Below are positions 14,462 through 23,303 of a stretch of 35,238 nt of DNA, piece after piece. This DNA comes from JAJYKN01 sp045403145. GTDB lineage: Bacteria > Nitrospirota > UBA9217. The notes under the pieces are model-generated. The model had not been told where the DNA came from. It saw only the letters and a program-made list of their open reading frames with translations, and made no database searches. The stretch is from contig JAXIPA010000189.1 of assembly GCA_045403145.1 (NCBI GenBank), positions 1-35,238 of the forward strand, written 5' to 3'. Position 1 is the stretch's first letter. The number at the start of each line of letters is the position of its first letter. The translations under genes were made by a program, and so were the position numbers.

Positions 14462-15484
14462 TTAGAAATAGTGCGTTATCAGCGCAGTTATCGCCCAGCC
14501 GATAAACGCGCACACCGGGAACGTCAAAATCCAGGCGGCAACGACTTCTCCTACAACGCCCCAGCGGACGGCGGAAAACCTCCGTGCTGCTCCTACTCCC
14601 ATGATCGACGTGCTGATGGTGTGGGTTGTACTCACGGGAATTCCCATGCTTGAGGCAATTTCGATTGCAGTGGCTGCTCCGGTTTCTGCGGCAAAACCCT
14701 GATAGGGTTCCAGCTTTACCATCTTCATCCCCATCGTTTTGATGATACGCCATCCGCCTACTGATGTCCCGATTGCCATCATGGTAGCGCACAGGCCGAT
14801 CACCCACCAGGGAATTGAAAATTTATCGCCGGGAGGCATAATGCCGCCCACGACCAGGGCCAGGGCAAAAATGCCCATGAACTTCTGTCCGTCGTTGCTT
14901 CCGTGACTGAACGCCATGAATGACGCCGACACGACCTGGAGCCTGCCGAAAATAGCTCCGGCATAACGTTTGTCAACATGGCTAAATCCCCATGTGATGG
15001 CCATGATCACCAGATACCCGCCTCCGAAGCCCAGAAAGGTCGAAAACAGGAGGCCGATGAATACTTTTTTCCAGCCGACCCACAGAAGGGCTTTTATTCC
15101 GCCCGCGGCGAATCCCGCACCCGTCAGACTGGCCACCAGGGCATGACTTTCACTCGTGGGCAGGCCGAACTTCCAGGCCAGGGAACTCCAGACGACAATA
15201 GCGAGCATCGCGGACCCGAGGGCCACGAGGTTGATCGCGTCATGCTGGACGAAACCCTTGCTGATCGTTAGTGCGACAGCCGTGCCGGACATGACCCCAA
15301 GCGCATTCATCACCGTCGCCATGAGGACGGCAAGCCGGGGGGACAGGACGCGGGTGGAGACCACTGTCGCAATGGAATTGGGAGCATCAGTCGCTCCGTT
15401 AACGAATTCAGCGGCAAGCACCAGCAAAAGGACGGCTAGCAGGCCCAGTGAGTATTCGCCGACCAAAAGGTCCTCCTTCAGCAA
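14462..15484 (-). CDS. pit: PiT-family low-affinity inorganic phosphate transporter
   Basis: A 340-residue membrane protein that carries metal-phosphate, driven by the proton or sodium gradient. The two inverted halves are both visible: the first signature GATDAPNSIATVV near residues 30-42 with GLPTSESHALVASL, and the second GSNDGQKFMG with GIPVSTTHTISTSIMG. About ten hydrophobic helices are present. It lies 96 bp downstream of a DUF47/PhoU-like gene on the same strand, the usual pairing, in which the DUF47 protein modulates the transporter. The pair is convergent with the PHP gene. Confidence 0.92.
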   Translation of the reverse strand: MLKEDLLVGEYSLGLLAVLLLVLAAEFVNGATDAPNSIATVVSTRVLSPRLAVLMATVMNALGVMSGTAVALTISKGFVQHDAINLVALGSAMLAIVVWSSLAWKFGLPTSESHALVASLTGAGFAAGGIKALLWVGWKKVFIGLLFSTFLGFGGGYLVIMAITWGFSHVDKRYAGAIFGRLQVVSASFMAFSHGSNDGQKFMGIFALALVVGGIMPPGDKFSIPWWVIGLCATMMAIGTSVGGWRIIKTMGMKMVKLEPYQGFAAETGAATAIEIASSMGIPVSTTHTISTSIMGVGAARRFSAVRWGVVGEVVAAWILTFPVCAFIGWAITALITHYF

Positions 15485-15580
15485 TGATGAAAAACTCAGT
15501 TCCTTCCTTTTCCCGACACTGCCGGCAGCCTGAGAGCGGAGAAAAAGAACACGAGCGGGACGAAGAGACGCGCTTCGGGG

Positions 15581-16198
15581 TCAAGCGTTCTTCAAGACGA
15601 TGCCTTCCAGGACATTGGCGATATCTTCGGCCCGGTCCGACGCGTCCTCGAGGAGCTGGTAGATATCCTTCCACTTGATGATGTAAAGCGGATCGTTGTG
15701 GTCGTTTAAGAGCTTGCCGAGGGCGTCCCGGTATTTGCGGTCGATCCGGTTCTCGAGCCGGTTGATCTCGATGCAGTGTTCCTGAACGTGGGAATACTGT
15801 TTCGCCCGGAGCTCCCGGAGCGCCTTCTTGAGGATGTCCGCCGTCATCTGCAGGTCCTCGGCGATGGAAATGGCCTCAGGGGTCGGCTTGTCTATCCTGT
15901 ACACCACCATCCTGTCCACCGCAGCCCATATCAGGTCGAGAACGTCATCTATGCGTGACGCCAGCGCGTGGATGTCTTCCCGGTCGATGGGGGTGAGGAA
16001 GGTCTTGTTCAGGTCTTTCATGATGTCATGGGTGAGCATGTCGCCTTCCTGCTCGAATTCGTAGATGGACTTCGCTTTCTTTTCAAAGTTTTCGAAGTTG
16101 TTGAAGGTGTCGACGAGGAGATTCGCCGCTCGCGAGAGGTTCTCGAGCGCCCGGTCGAACTGCTCAAAAAAATCTATTTTTTTCGGGAAGAGGGCCAT
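15581..16198 (-). CDS. DUF47 (PhoU-like) partner of the Pit transporter
   Basis: 205 residues, almost all helical, with the family features FFEQFDRALENLS..., the charged EQEGDMLTHDI segment, PIDREDIHALASRIDDVLDLI, and YQLLEDASDRAEDIANVLEGIVLK at the end. The DREDI/DDVLD and DRAED acidic clusters are the PhoU-like metal-binding signatures. It is upstream of pit in one operon and is thought to regulate phosphate transport. A possible promoter (TTGCAA at 16317-16322, extended -10 with GATAAT at 16301-16296, 15-bp spacer) lies about 100 bp upstream. Confidence 0.9.
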   Translation of the reverse strand: MALFPKKIDFFEQFDRALENLSRAANLLVDTFNNFENFEKKAKSIYEFEQEGDMLTHDIMKDLNKTFLTPIDREDIHALASRIDDVLDLIWAAVDRMVVYRIDKPTPEAISIAEDLQMTADILKKALRELRAKQYSHVQEHCIEINRLENRIDRKYRDALGKLLNDHNDPLYIIKWKDIYQLLEDASDRAEDIANVLEGIVLKNA

Positions 16199-16493
16199 AG
16201 GTTTGTTCGCATCGCTCCTTTGAGGACATGAGAGTGGAACAGCGAGAGTGCGCGGCGCAGGACAGCAACGGTACCGGCATTTAAAGCGTCCTTAAATTAT
16301 CACAAGCGGCGATGATTTGCAACAGGGATTCGCTTCTTCTCCGTGGAGGAAATGTCTGATCCTCTTGAGGTGACCGACAGGGCAGGAGAGGGCAGGCGTC
16401 CGACCGTCCCCGGAAGTACGAGGCCGGCCGGAACAAAAAAAAGGCGGTGAACAGGCTCACCGCCTCGGTACAACCCGAATCGTGGACCGGACT
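16199..16493 (-). other. Intergenic stretch between DUF47 and the 57-aa gene
   Basis: This holds the terminator of the 57-aa gene and the possible DUF47 promoter. I see no further gene in it. Confidence 0.5.
16435..16464 (-). terminator. Strong rho-independent terminator of the 57-aa gene
   Basis: On the minus strand, GGCGGTGA / TCACCGCC (8-bp perfect stem, 6-nt loop) is followed by eight T residues. Confidence 0.93.
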
Positions 16494-16667
16494 TCAGATA
16501 GCCTGCTCTTTCCAGCACTTATCGCAAAGCCACATCATGCCGCGGACCTTGCCGGTCGTGGTCATCATTTTCGCCGCCTGCATCGGTTTTCCGCAGCATT
16601 GAGGCACATTGAGATTGATAATGGCCTTCTTGGTGGCTGCTTTTGCGGTTTTACTCATTTCTGCCAT
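16494..16667 (-). CDS. Small zinc-ribbon-like protein with CC...CxxC order (57 aa)
   Basis: The start is set by GGAGGTGA upstream of the ATG at 16667; an in-frame ATG nine codons earlier lies before that site. The first 15 residues are Lys/Ala/Thr-rich (MAEMSKTAKAATKKA), then PQCCGKPM gives an adjacent Cys pair and WLCDKCW a CxxC pair, so four Cys can hold one metal. This is the order of the desulforedoxin-like domain reversed. I do not know its function. It is a single-gene unit with its own promoter and terminator, and it is transcribed divergently from the LysR gene, which may regulate it. Confidence 0.75.
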   Translation of the reverse strand: MAEMSKTAKAATKKAIINLNVPQCCGKPMQAAKMMTTTGKVRGMMWLCDKCWKEQAI

Positions 16668-16706
16668 GGTTGTTTCACCTCCGTCGGATATCACGAAAAC
16701 CTGTGC

Positions 16707-16734
16707 ATTGTAACCGTATAGGGAAAAATGTCAA
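16707..16734 (-). promoter_or_regulatory. Promoter of the 57-aa zinc-ribbon gene
   Basis: On the minus strand, TTGACA at 16734-16729, 16-bp spacer, TACAAT at 16712-16707, about 40 bp before the ATG. Confidence 0.7.
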
Positions 16735-16797
16735 GAAGTTTTTGTTCTCTCCCGTTGGGCGCCGGGCGACCGCAGGGGTCGGTCATCGATAATCCGC

Positions 16798-16826
16798 TTG
16801 ACAATGGGTGATGATTGATTTATAAA
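16798..16826 (+). promoter_or_regulatory. Promoter of the LysR gene
   Basis: TTGACA at 16798-16803, 17-bp spacer, TATAAA at 16821-16826. The leader to the ATG at 16909 is about 75 nt. It lies about 65 bp from the divergent promoter, so one regulator could act on both. Confidence 0.75.
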
Positions 16827-16908
16827 TAGACAACATGTCGGCAGCTTCGGAACTGCTTGAAAGTCCATGCGAATTTTAACCCCCTCTGTTGCAGTGTCTG
16901 ACTAAACG

Positions 16909-17817
16909 ATGGAAGACCATAAACTAAGAGTTTTTTGCGCGGTAGCGGAGACGAAGAGCTTTTCCAAGGCTTCGGAGCTCATCCACCTGACCCAGCCCGC
17001 GGTGAGCCTCCAGGTGCAGGCCATGGAGGAACTCTACGAAACGCGCCTTTTCGACCGGTCGGGGAACTCGATCAACCTGACGCCGGCCGGTGAGATACTC
17101 TACAAGCGCGCCAAGGAAATCCTCGCCCTTTACGCCGAAGCGCAGAAGAACATCAGCGAGATCACGGGCTCGATCAAGGGTTCCCTCTCCATCGGAGCAA
17201 GCTCGACCATCGGCAATTATCTCCTGCCCCAGATCATATCGGCCTTTAAAAAGAAAGTCCCCCAGGTCAACATCTCGCTCCTCGTGAGCAATACGAAAAC
17301 GATCACCGAGAGGCTGAACGCGGGCGAAATCGACATTGCCCTGGTGGAAGGGGACGTAAGCAAACAGCGCTTTGCCGTCGACACCCTGCTTTCCGATGAG
17401 CTGGTAGTGATCATGTCCCCGGCCCATCCCTGGGCGGAGCGCCGCAATATCCCGGGTATGGACCTGATCAAAGAACCGCTTATCCTGCGGGAGGAGGGTT
17501 CGGGCACCCGCCAGATCATTATGAAACACCTCGAGGACCACGGGATCAAACTGGACCACCTGCGGATAGCGCTCGTCCTGGGCAGCACCGAATCCATCAA
17601 GAGCGCGGTCGAGGAGGGGATGGGAGTTTCCATTGTTTCAGCGTGGGCGGCCCGCCAGGCCATCAAGTACGGAATCCTCAAGGCCACGACCTTCAAGGAC
17701 GTCAAGTTCCACCGGAATTTCAGCGTCATTTCGCCCAAGCGCAATTACTGCACCCACACGGCAAAAGAGTTCCTGAGTTTCCTCAAGGTGTACCCCATCA
17801 AGTCCCCCATATCGTAG
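16909..17817 (+). CDS. LysR-family transcriptional regulator
   Basis: 302 residues. An N-terminal winged HTH (residues 4-63; SFSKASELIHLTQPAVSLQVQAMEELYETRLFDR) is followed by a periplasmic-binding-protein-like effector domain from about 90 (GSLSIGASSTIGNYLLPQII, then LNAGEIDIALVEGD). Its layout resembles CysB/CbbR-type and the so-called selenium-metabolism-associated LysR proteins. I cannot separate these by eye. The effector is unknown. It is divergent from the 57-aa zinc-ribbon gene, the likeliest local target, and convergent with the outer-membrane protein gene. The ribosome-binding site is weak. Confidence 0.9.
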   Translation: MEDHKLRVFCAVAETKSFSKASELIHLTQPAVSLQVQAMEELYETRLFDRSGNSINLTPAGEILYKRAKEILALYAEAQKNISEITGSIKGSLSIGASSTIGNYLLPQIISAFKKKVPQVNISLLVSNTKTITERLNAGEIDIALVEGDVSKQRFAVDTLLSDELVVIMSPAHPWAERRNIPGMDLIKEPLILREEGSGTRQIIMKHLEDHGIKLDHLRIALVLGSTESIKSAVEEGMGVSIVSAWAARQAIKYGILKATTFKDVKFHRNFSVISPKRNYCTHTAKEFLSFLKVYPIKSPIS

Positions 17818-17878
17818 CACATTCGGCTCCAACGGGTCGAAAATGTTTGAAGCATACGTAACAGTTTGCACTGCCGAT

Positions 17879-18562
17879 TTAGAAATAAAACATCACGTCA
17901 ATCGTCGGTCCTGCAAAGGTGTCCTTGACCCTCGTTTTTGTCCCCTCAAGCGTCTCGTACCGGTAGCCCAGAGCGCCGGAGGTCCTTTTCGTGAAGGCAT
18001 ACCTGACCCCGGCCTCGGCGGACCGTCCCCTGGCCGTCTCTTTTTCCCCAATCTCGCCAACGGTCTTTTTAGTGCTCAGGGGGAGATAGGTCAGTTTGAC
18101 GAACAGCGAGAGGTCGTTGTACAGGGGCGCTGTTCCCTGGACCCCGAGGAGCGGTCCGGTGACGGTTGTTTTCGACTTGGGCAGCCGTTCCCAGAACTGC
18201 GAGCTCCGGTAGCCGGTGAAAAAGTCAAAGCGGTGATGGAACCGGTAGCCTATTGCCAGGATAAGATCGCCATGCTTTACATCGGTGGTAACTGCGTTTT
18301 GATCGAATGTGTAGTCCGAGACGGACATCAGGTATGAAGCTCCCGTAAAAACACCGTTGGTGAATTCCGCTTCGGCTTCCCAGCCGACGAGCGCGTTGGT
18401 GCCGGATTTCATGGTCTCAGAACCGGGTTGTTCGATCTTCCAGCTGTTTATCCACGTTTTGAACCCCGCGACGGCATTAACCTCTTCCTGGGCATGCGCC
18501 GGTCCGCTCGCGGACAGAAGAAGCAGGAGTAGTGCGACAACCCCGCGTGCGATATGCTTCAT
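17879..18562 (-). CDS. Predicted outer-membrane beta-barrel protein
   Basis: 227 residues. A signal peptide (MKHIARGVVALLLLLLSASG, cleaved after AHA) is followed by alternating strands rich in aromatic residues (LVGWEAEAEF, GYRFHHRFDFFTGYRSSQFW, AGVRYAFTKRTSGALGYRYE) and a C-terminal phenylalanine (VMFYF), the usual signal for insertion by the Bam machinery. I do not recognise a named family; it resembles small 8- to 10-stranded barrels. The ATG at 18562 follows GAGGAGGG; the in-frame start 25 codons upstream lies before the signal peptide. It is alone between convergent lysR and the comEC end. Confidence 0.75.
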   Translation of the reverse strand: MKHIARGVVALLLLLLSASGPAHAQEEVNAVAGFKTWINSWKIEQPGSETMKSGTNALVGWEAEAEFTNGVFTGASYLMSVSDYTFDQNAVTTDVKHGDLILAIGYRFHHRFDFFTGYRSSQFWERLPKSKTTVTGPLLGVQGTAPLYNDLSLFVKLTYLPLSTKKTVGEIGEKETARGRSAEAGVRYAFTKRTSGALGYRYETLEGTKTRVKDTFAGPTIDVMFYF

Positions 18563-18613
18563 GGCTTCCCTCCTCCTCAGTCCACAACTGATAGACCTAA
18601 ATACGGCAGTCGG

Positions 18614-18745
18614 CCGCGGATGAACACTGATAACCACGGATAAAACCGAGCGAAAAGATGATATCGAAGCTTCACCAAAAGGGCGACCTTTAAAGTAGCT
18701 GTAAGCTTTTCAAAAGCAGTGTTAATCCGTGAAAATCCGTGGCTG
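18614..18745. repeat. Intergenic inverted repeat, CACGGAT family (copy 2)
   Basis: The left arm has CCGCGGATGAACACTGATA and AACCACGGAT; the right arm has GTGTTAATCCGTG and AAATCCGTGG. It is related to the element at 6600-6723. The rest of 18563-18816 shows no gene. Confidence 0.6.
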
Positions 18746-18816
18746 AATGTTCTTTCCGGAATATATTGTCTTATCTTTCAGTATAGCAGACTCGTTTTGT
18801 GCACTGTGCCGGTTGA

Positions 18817-21348
18817 TTAAAGCTTCATCCGCTGCCAGACCCTCAGCCAGTTTTGCGTCTCGATGGTTTTCCATTCTTCCGTCTTCCTGTGTATGATTCT
18901 TCGCAGCATCAACTCATTCCATCGCGTGACATCCAGGCGGTCCCTGCCCGATGTGATGAGCACCGCGCCGTCCCGGTCCGTCCGGAAAATGCATGCGCCG
19001 ATCCGTTCATACCGCTCTATGACTTCGTCGGCGGGATGGTGGTAGGGGTTTTCCCTCCCCACGGTTGCTACCACGATCTCGGGCCTGGCAAGCGAGACGA
19101 AGGCCTGCGAACTCGAACTCTTGCTTCCGTGATGGGGAACTTTCAGCACATCTGACTTCAGATCATGTCCGCTCGCGACGAGGCTCGCTTCCGCATCCGT
19201 TCCGATATCGCCGGTAAATAAATAAAACCTGCCGTGGTCTGCCACCCGCAGCACGAGCGAGCGATTATTCTGCGCCGCGTATTCCTTCCGCTCCCGCGTC
19301 AGGTAGCCCTTTGCCGGATGGAGCACGGAGAGTTCCGCGTTGCCGAACCCGGCCGGCTTGTCGTCCGCGGAAACGGTTCTCAGCGGGATGCCTTTCTCCG
19401 CAATGACCTCCCTGAACTTGTCATAACCGGGAAGGTCCCTATCAAGACCGGACACCCATACTTCCCCGACAGAAAACTTTCTGAGCAAAAAAAAGAGCCC
19501 GTTCATGTGGTCCGGATGGGGGTGTGACAGGACAATGAGATCCAGTTTTCGGATTCCCCGGTTCCACAGAAACGGGGCCACGACGCGTCGTCCGAGGTCG
19601 AAACGGTTGTCCGCAGTGCCTCCGCCGTCAATCAGGACGGTCTTCCCTGATGCCAGTTCCAGGAGCGCGCAGTCGCCCTGGCCTACGTCCGGAAAGCTGA
19701 TCATCGTTTGCTTTTCCGGAAGAAGGGTAAGCGCGAAGCCCAGGAACAGGAAAGAGCCCGCCAAAACGAGCGTGATTTTCGGAAGGAGCGAAATACGGGC
19801 GGAGCCTTCAAAAGGCTTGAACCGCGACAGAAGATGAATCCTGAGCATGTGCAGGAGAGAAAAAAAGAAGACGGCGTAGCAGACAAGCCAGAGGACGCCC
19901 GGGGCCTGCGGATGGAACTCCGCGAAGGGGAGGCGGGAAAAGAAGCTGACCACCTCGATGAAGATGTCCGCCGCAAGCTGGTTCAGCCCGGCCAGCGGGA
20001 GATGGTCCGTGAAGAGAGAAAGGATCCCCGAGAACAGACCGAGGGGCACCACGACGGCGCCCGCGAAGGGCACCACGATGAGATTCGAAACGAGCCCTGC
20101 AAGGGAGAATTGGTTGAAATAATGGGCCACGAGCGGACCCGTTGCCAGGCTTGCGGCCAGGGAAATGATGATGAGGAGCGCCGCGTTCTGGGCGAGCCTC
20201 ATCACCCTCCCCGGGGGCCTGATGCCGATTTCATTCCGGAGCGAGACGACATACCCTATGACCAGCACGGAAAGATAGGAAAGCTGGAAGGAGATATCGA
20301 AGAGGGCCTGCGGGCTGAGGAAGAGAATCATGAGGGCGGCCAGGGCCAGGGAGTGCATGAGGGCATGCTCGCGGTCCAGGATGAGCGCCATAAGCCCCGC
20401 AGTTATCATGAGGAGAGAGCGGACCGTGGCCATCTGGCCGCCGGCAAGGAGCGTATAGAAAATAACCAGCGGCAGCGTGAGCCACGCTGCGATCTTCTTC
20501 GGGTCCGCGCGCAGGGTAAGGCGGTGGTAAAGCCTTTCCGGCAGCAGGAACAGGAGCACCCGGAGCAAGCCGAAGCAGAGGACGGCGACCATCCCGAGGT
20601 GCGAGCCGGAGATGGAGATGATGTGTGTGACGCCGGCGGCCATGAACCGGTCCCGCAGGTCTTCAGTGAGCCCCCCTTCTTCGCCCAGGACCATTGCCTG
20701 AAGGATCGCCGATCCGTCCCCCGTGGTCGAGGAGAGGAACGACTGTCTGATACGTTCGCGCCAGTCCTGGATGGCCCTGAAGGCGCCCGTGCCGCGGCTA
20801 ATGACCCGGATCGCATCCGAGTTCCTTATGCTCACGGCATAATAGATGCCTCGCTGGGCAAGATATGCGGTATAGTCAAAACCCCCGGGGTTCAGAAAAC
20901 CCCCGGGCTTGCGAAGCCTGCCCGAAATACGGATCCCGTCTCCGTAACCGACGGATGTTACTTCCTCGCGCACACTGACGCGAACCTTGCCCGTGACCGG
21001 CGCGCCGTCAATTTCGCGGAGGTCCATGATAAAGGCCGTCCTGTCCGGGTCTCGGTCAAGTGCTGATACGATTGTGCCGGACATTTCGTGCATGGCTTTA
21101 TCAGGCGTGAAGATGCGGGTGTAATGAGCCGAAGGAAGCCAGGCAGCCGAGTAGATATAGGCCGCCATGCCGATGATGCCGGGAATGACGGCAAGCAGAG
21201 AGCGACGGGGCAGCTTATCAGGCCAGGTGGTCAGGAGAATACAGAGAACGGTAAGAACGGAGATTGTGTACGGGAAGTACAGAAACCCGTGTCCGAGCAA
21301 AAGGCCTGCAAGGTATGCGAGGGTGAGAGTTATAACGGGTTTCTGCAT
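18817..21348 (-). CDS. comEC: ComEC/Rec2 DNA-uptake channel
   Basis: Forms the inner-membrane channel for single-stranded DNA in natural transformation. The 843 residues show the full layout: N-terminal membrane segments and an OB-like DUF4131 region (to about 200), the competence core with many helices (about 215-560, with GVTHIISISGSHLGM), and a C-terminal metallo-beta-lactamase fold (from about 585) with FPDVGQGDCALLEL and the metal motif LSHPHPDHMNG, so the nuclease-like domain is intact. Its start overlaps the 89-aa gene by 19 bp, implying coupling to the glmM operon. The protein looks functional, so the organism may be competent if pilus genes exist elsewhere. Confidence 0.95.
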   Translation of the reverse strand: MQKPVITLTLAYLAGLLLGHGFLYFPYTISVLTVLCILLTTWPDKLPRRSLLAVIPGIIGMAAYIYSAAWLPSAHYTRIFTPDKAMHEMSGTIVSALDRDPDRTAFIMDLREIDGAPVTGKVRVSVREEVTSVGYGDGIRISGRLRKPGGFLNPGGFDYTAYLAQRGIYYAVSIRNSDAIRVISRGTGAFRAIQDWRERIRQSFLSSTTGDGSAILQAMVLGEEGGLTEDLRDRFMAAGVTHIISISGSHLGMVAVLCFGLLRVLLFLLPERLYHRLTLRADPKKIAAWLTLPLVIFYTLLAGGQMATVRSLLMITAGLMALILDREHALMHSLALAALMILFLSPQALFDISFQLSYLSVLVIGYVVSLRNEIGIRPPGRVMRLAQNAALLIIISLAASLATGPLVAHYFNQFSLAGLVSNLIVVPFAGAVVVPLGLFSGILSLFTDHLPLAGLNQLAADIFIEVVSFFSRLPFAEFHPQAPGVLWLVCYAVFFFSLLHMLRIHLLSRFKPFEGSARISLLPKITLVLAGSFLFLGFALTLLPEKQTMISFPDVGQGDCALLELASGKTVLIDGGGTADNRFDLGRRVVAPFLWNRGIRKLDLIVLSHPHPDHMNGLFFLLRKFSVGEVWVSGLDRDLPGYDKFREVIAEKGIPLRTVSADDKPAGFGNAELSVLHPAKGYLTRERKEYAAQNNRSLVLRVADHGRFYLFTGDIGTDAEASLVASGHDLKSDVLKVPHHGSKSSSSQAFVSLARPEIVVATVGRENPYHHPADEVIERYERIGACIFRTDRDGAVLITSGRDRLDVTRWNELMLRRIIHRKTEEWKTIETQNWLRVWQRMKL

Positions 21349-21599
21349 GGCAGGGCATGTTTCTTTTGAAGTTCGGTCATGAATTCACGCTTGAACCGCT
21401 CCGGCAGATCGGCATCATAAAAACTAACGAAAAGCGCCTGTAAAAAGTCCGCCGATCCCTTCGGCGCGCGGATAGACGCCTCGACGAACCTTCGTGCGGT
21501 TTCATACATATCAAAGCCCGTGCGCAAACGTTCCTCGCCGGTTTTCGACATGATCATCTGAATAAACAGCTGTTCGATGCGGGGATCCGTGTCGGTCAT
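21330..21599 (-). CDS. Small protein of unknown function (89 aa)
   Basis: A helical acidic/basic protein (MTDTDPRIEQLFIQMIMSKT...). I recall similar small proteins beside DUF6036-type nucleotidyltransferase genes, but know no function. Here its ATG overlaps the stop of just such a gene's remnant in an ATGA arrangement, so it is probably the surviving half of a two-gene cassette. Its 3' end overlaps comEC by 19 bp, which may preserve it by coupling. Confidence 0.65.
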   Translation of the reverse strand: MTDTDPRIEQLFIQMIMSKTGEERLRTGFDMYETARRFVEASIRAPKGSADFLQALFVSFYDADLPERFKREFMTELQKKHALPCRNPL

Positions 21600-21838
21600 G
21601 ATAAGACCCTCTTGTAAAGCTCTGTGATGCCCAGGTACTCGGCCCAGCGCTCCAGATAAGTATAATCCAAATCCTTAACCTGGTTGAGCAGATTCGTCAC
21701 GTCGCGCAACTGAAGCTCAGACTGACTTTCCCTTGCCCAATAAAGCTTCGACAAAATCAGATCTTCGGGTGCTGTTATGAAGAGGTTGATATTCTTGAAT
21801 ACAGCAAGTTTCGTGCGTCTAAACTCCTTCTTACCCCA
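21596..21838 (-). pseudogene. 3' remnant of a DUF6036-type nucleotidyltransferase gene
   Basis: Below glmM an open frame encodes about 80 residues with no proper start: KKEFRRTKLAVFKNINLFIT, then APEDLILSKLYWARES, QLRDVTNLL and YLERWAEYLGI. This matches the C-terminal half of small nucleotidyltransferases of the DUF6036 kind (ATPEDxILxKLxWA, then QLRDV). The N-terminal half with the GG/DxD active site is missing: the frame runs back into the last codons of glmM in another frame. It ends at TGA 21598-21596, overlapping the ATG of the 89-aa gene. I read it as a truncated, inactive gene. Confidence 0.65.
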
Positions 21839-23180
21839 GCTTCTCTTTGATGATCCCCGCTAAATCCTCGGCCAGCGCCTTGATCTCGTTCTGGTCCTCG
21901 CCCTCAATCATGACGCGTACCTTCGGCTCGGTGCCGGAGTAGCGGACGAGGAGACGGCCCGTGCCGTCGAGTTTCTTTTCGATTTCTGCCATCCGTTTCG
22001 CGACGCCGGGGATCGTAGCGAGGTCGCGCCGCTCTTTTACCTTTACATTTACGAGGATCTGGGGATAGGTCTTCATGCACGCCGCGAGCCCGGACAACGG
22101 TTTCCCGGTCTGTTTCATGATCGCGAGGACCTGGAGCGCCGAGATGAGGCCGTCGCCGGTGGTATTATGGTCCAGAAAAATGATGTGTCCCGACTGCTCG
22201 CCGCCGAGGTTGTAGCCTCCCCCGATCATCATTTCCATCACGTAACGGTCCCCGACGGCGGCGCGGACAAGCCTGCCGCCCGCCTTCTGGATCGCCAGTT
22301 CCAGGCCGAGGTTGCTCATGACCGTGGCTACGAGCGTATTCTGCCTGAGCCTTCCTTCCTTCATCATCTGGAGAGCGCAGATGGCCATGGCCGCGTCGCC
22401 GTCGACAACGGTCCCTTTTTCGTCGCAGAGGACCATCCGGTCCGCATCGCCGTCAAAGGCGACGCCGATATGCGCCTTGTTCGCGACCACGGCGCGCGAG
22501 AGGACCTCGGGGTACAGCGAGCCGCAGCCCTGGTTGATGTTCATGCCGTTCGGCTGGTCGTAGAGTGAGATGACCTCGGCGCCGAGCTCGGTGAGGATGC
22601 GCGGCCCGATCCGGTACGCCGCGCCGTTGGCCGAATCCACCACCACGCGAAGGCCCGTCAGGTCCATCCCGCGCGGGACCGACGATTTTACGAACTCGTT
22701 GTACCTGCCGATCGCGTCGTCGATGCGGAAGGCCTTGCCGATCTCGGAGGCCGTGGGCCGGATTGCGTCGATGGCGCCGGAGAAGATCAGGCCCTCCATC
22801 TTTTTCTCCGTCTCATCAGGAAGCTTGAAACCGTCTTTCCCGAAGAACTTGATGCCGTTGTCCTCGTAGGGGTTGTGCGACGCCGAGATGACCACGCCCG
22901 CATCGGCCCGGAGGCTCCGGGTCAAAAACGCGATGCCCGGCGTGGGAACGGGGCCCACGAGCAGCACGTCCATGCCCATGGAACAGAGGCCCGCGGTGAG
23001 CGCGCTCTCGATCATATAGCCCGAAAGCCGCGTGTCCTTGCCGATCACGATCCGGTGCCTGCGGGCGGAATCGCGGAACACGTGCGCCGCGGCCCTGCCG
23101 ATCCTGAGCGCCATTTCCGAGGTCATGGGGTCCTGGTTCGCCACGCCGCGCACGCCGTCGGTCCCGAAAAGTTTTTTCAT
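21831..23180 (-). CDS. glmM: Phosphoglucosamine mutase
   Basis: Converts glucosamine-6-phosphate to glucosamine-1-phosphate on the way to UDP-GlcNAc, for peptidoglycan and LPS. 449 residues from the start at 23180, the usual length. Seen: LFGTDGVRG at the N-terminus, the phosphoserine loop VISASHNP (Ser101), the metal loop DGDADR, GGEQSGH, and RYSGTEPKVRVM near the end. AAGGA precedes the ATG. An upstream extension of 37 codons in the same frame lies inside the hairpin repeat and is rejected. It is last of the cdaA-cdaR-glmM trio; in Gram-positive bacteria GlmM binds and restrains CdaA, so the linkage may have regulatory meaning. Confidence 0.96.
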   Translation of the reverse strand: MKKLFGTDGVRGVANQDPMTSEMALRIGRAAAHVFRDSARRHRIVIGKDTRLSGYMIESALTAGLCSMGMDVLLVGPVPTPGIAFLTRSLRADAGVVISASHNPYEDNGIKFFGKDGFKLPDETEKKMEGLIFSGAIDAIRPTASEIGKAFRIDDAIGRYNEFVKSSVPRGMDLTGLRVVVDSANGAAYRIGPRILTELGAEVISLYDQPNGMNINQGCGSLYPEVLSRAVVANKAHIGVAFDGDADRMVLCDEKGTVVDGDAAMAICALQMMKEGRLRQNTLVATVMSNLGLELAIQKAGGRLVRAAVGDRYVMEMMIGGGYNLGGEQSGHIIFLDHNTTGDGLISALQVLAIMKQTGKPLSGLAACMKTYPQILVNVKVKERRDLATIPGVAKRMAEIEKKLDGTGRLLVRYSGTEPKVRVMIEGEDQNEIKALAEDLAGIIKEKLG

Positions 23181-23201
23181 CAAAAAATCCTTTCTCCAAA
23201 G

Positions 23202-23260
23202 CTCCTCCCCCTTGATGGGGGAGGAATCGAAGGCGGGGGTGATGGCCGGGAAGCCGGCCA
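23202..23260. repeat. Double hairpin between cdaR and glmM
   Basis: TCCTCCCCC / GGGGGAGGA (9-bp stem, loop TTGAT) and TGGCCGG / CCGGCCA (7-bp stem, loop GAAG). The first resembles a widespread REP-like bacterial repeat. It could set the glmM:cdaR message ratio or stability. Confidence 0.6.
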
Positions 23261-23303
23261 TCGTTGACTCCCTGCCTCGTGGTGAACGCACTTCATGGAT
23301 GTC

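Noticed and set aside
15581..16231. Plus-strand frames opposite the DUF47 gene and long antisense frames opposite other GC-rich genes
   Set aside because: They mirror real genes through GC codon bias, lack ribosome-binding sites and match no family.
19708..21066. 452-residue plus-strand frame opposite comEC
   Set aside because: Low-complexity Glu/Arg/Gly-rich sequence, typical of the complement of a membrane-protein gene; comEC on the other strand is certain.
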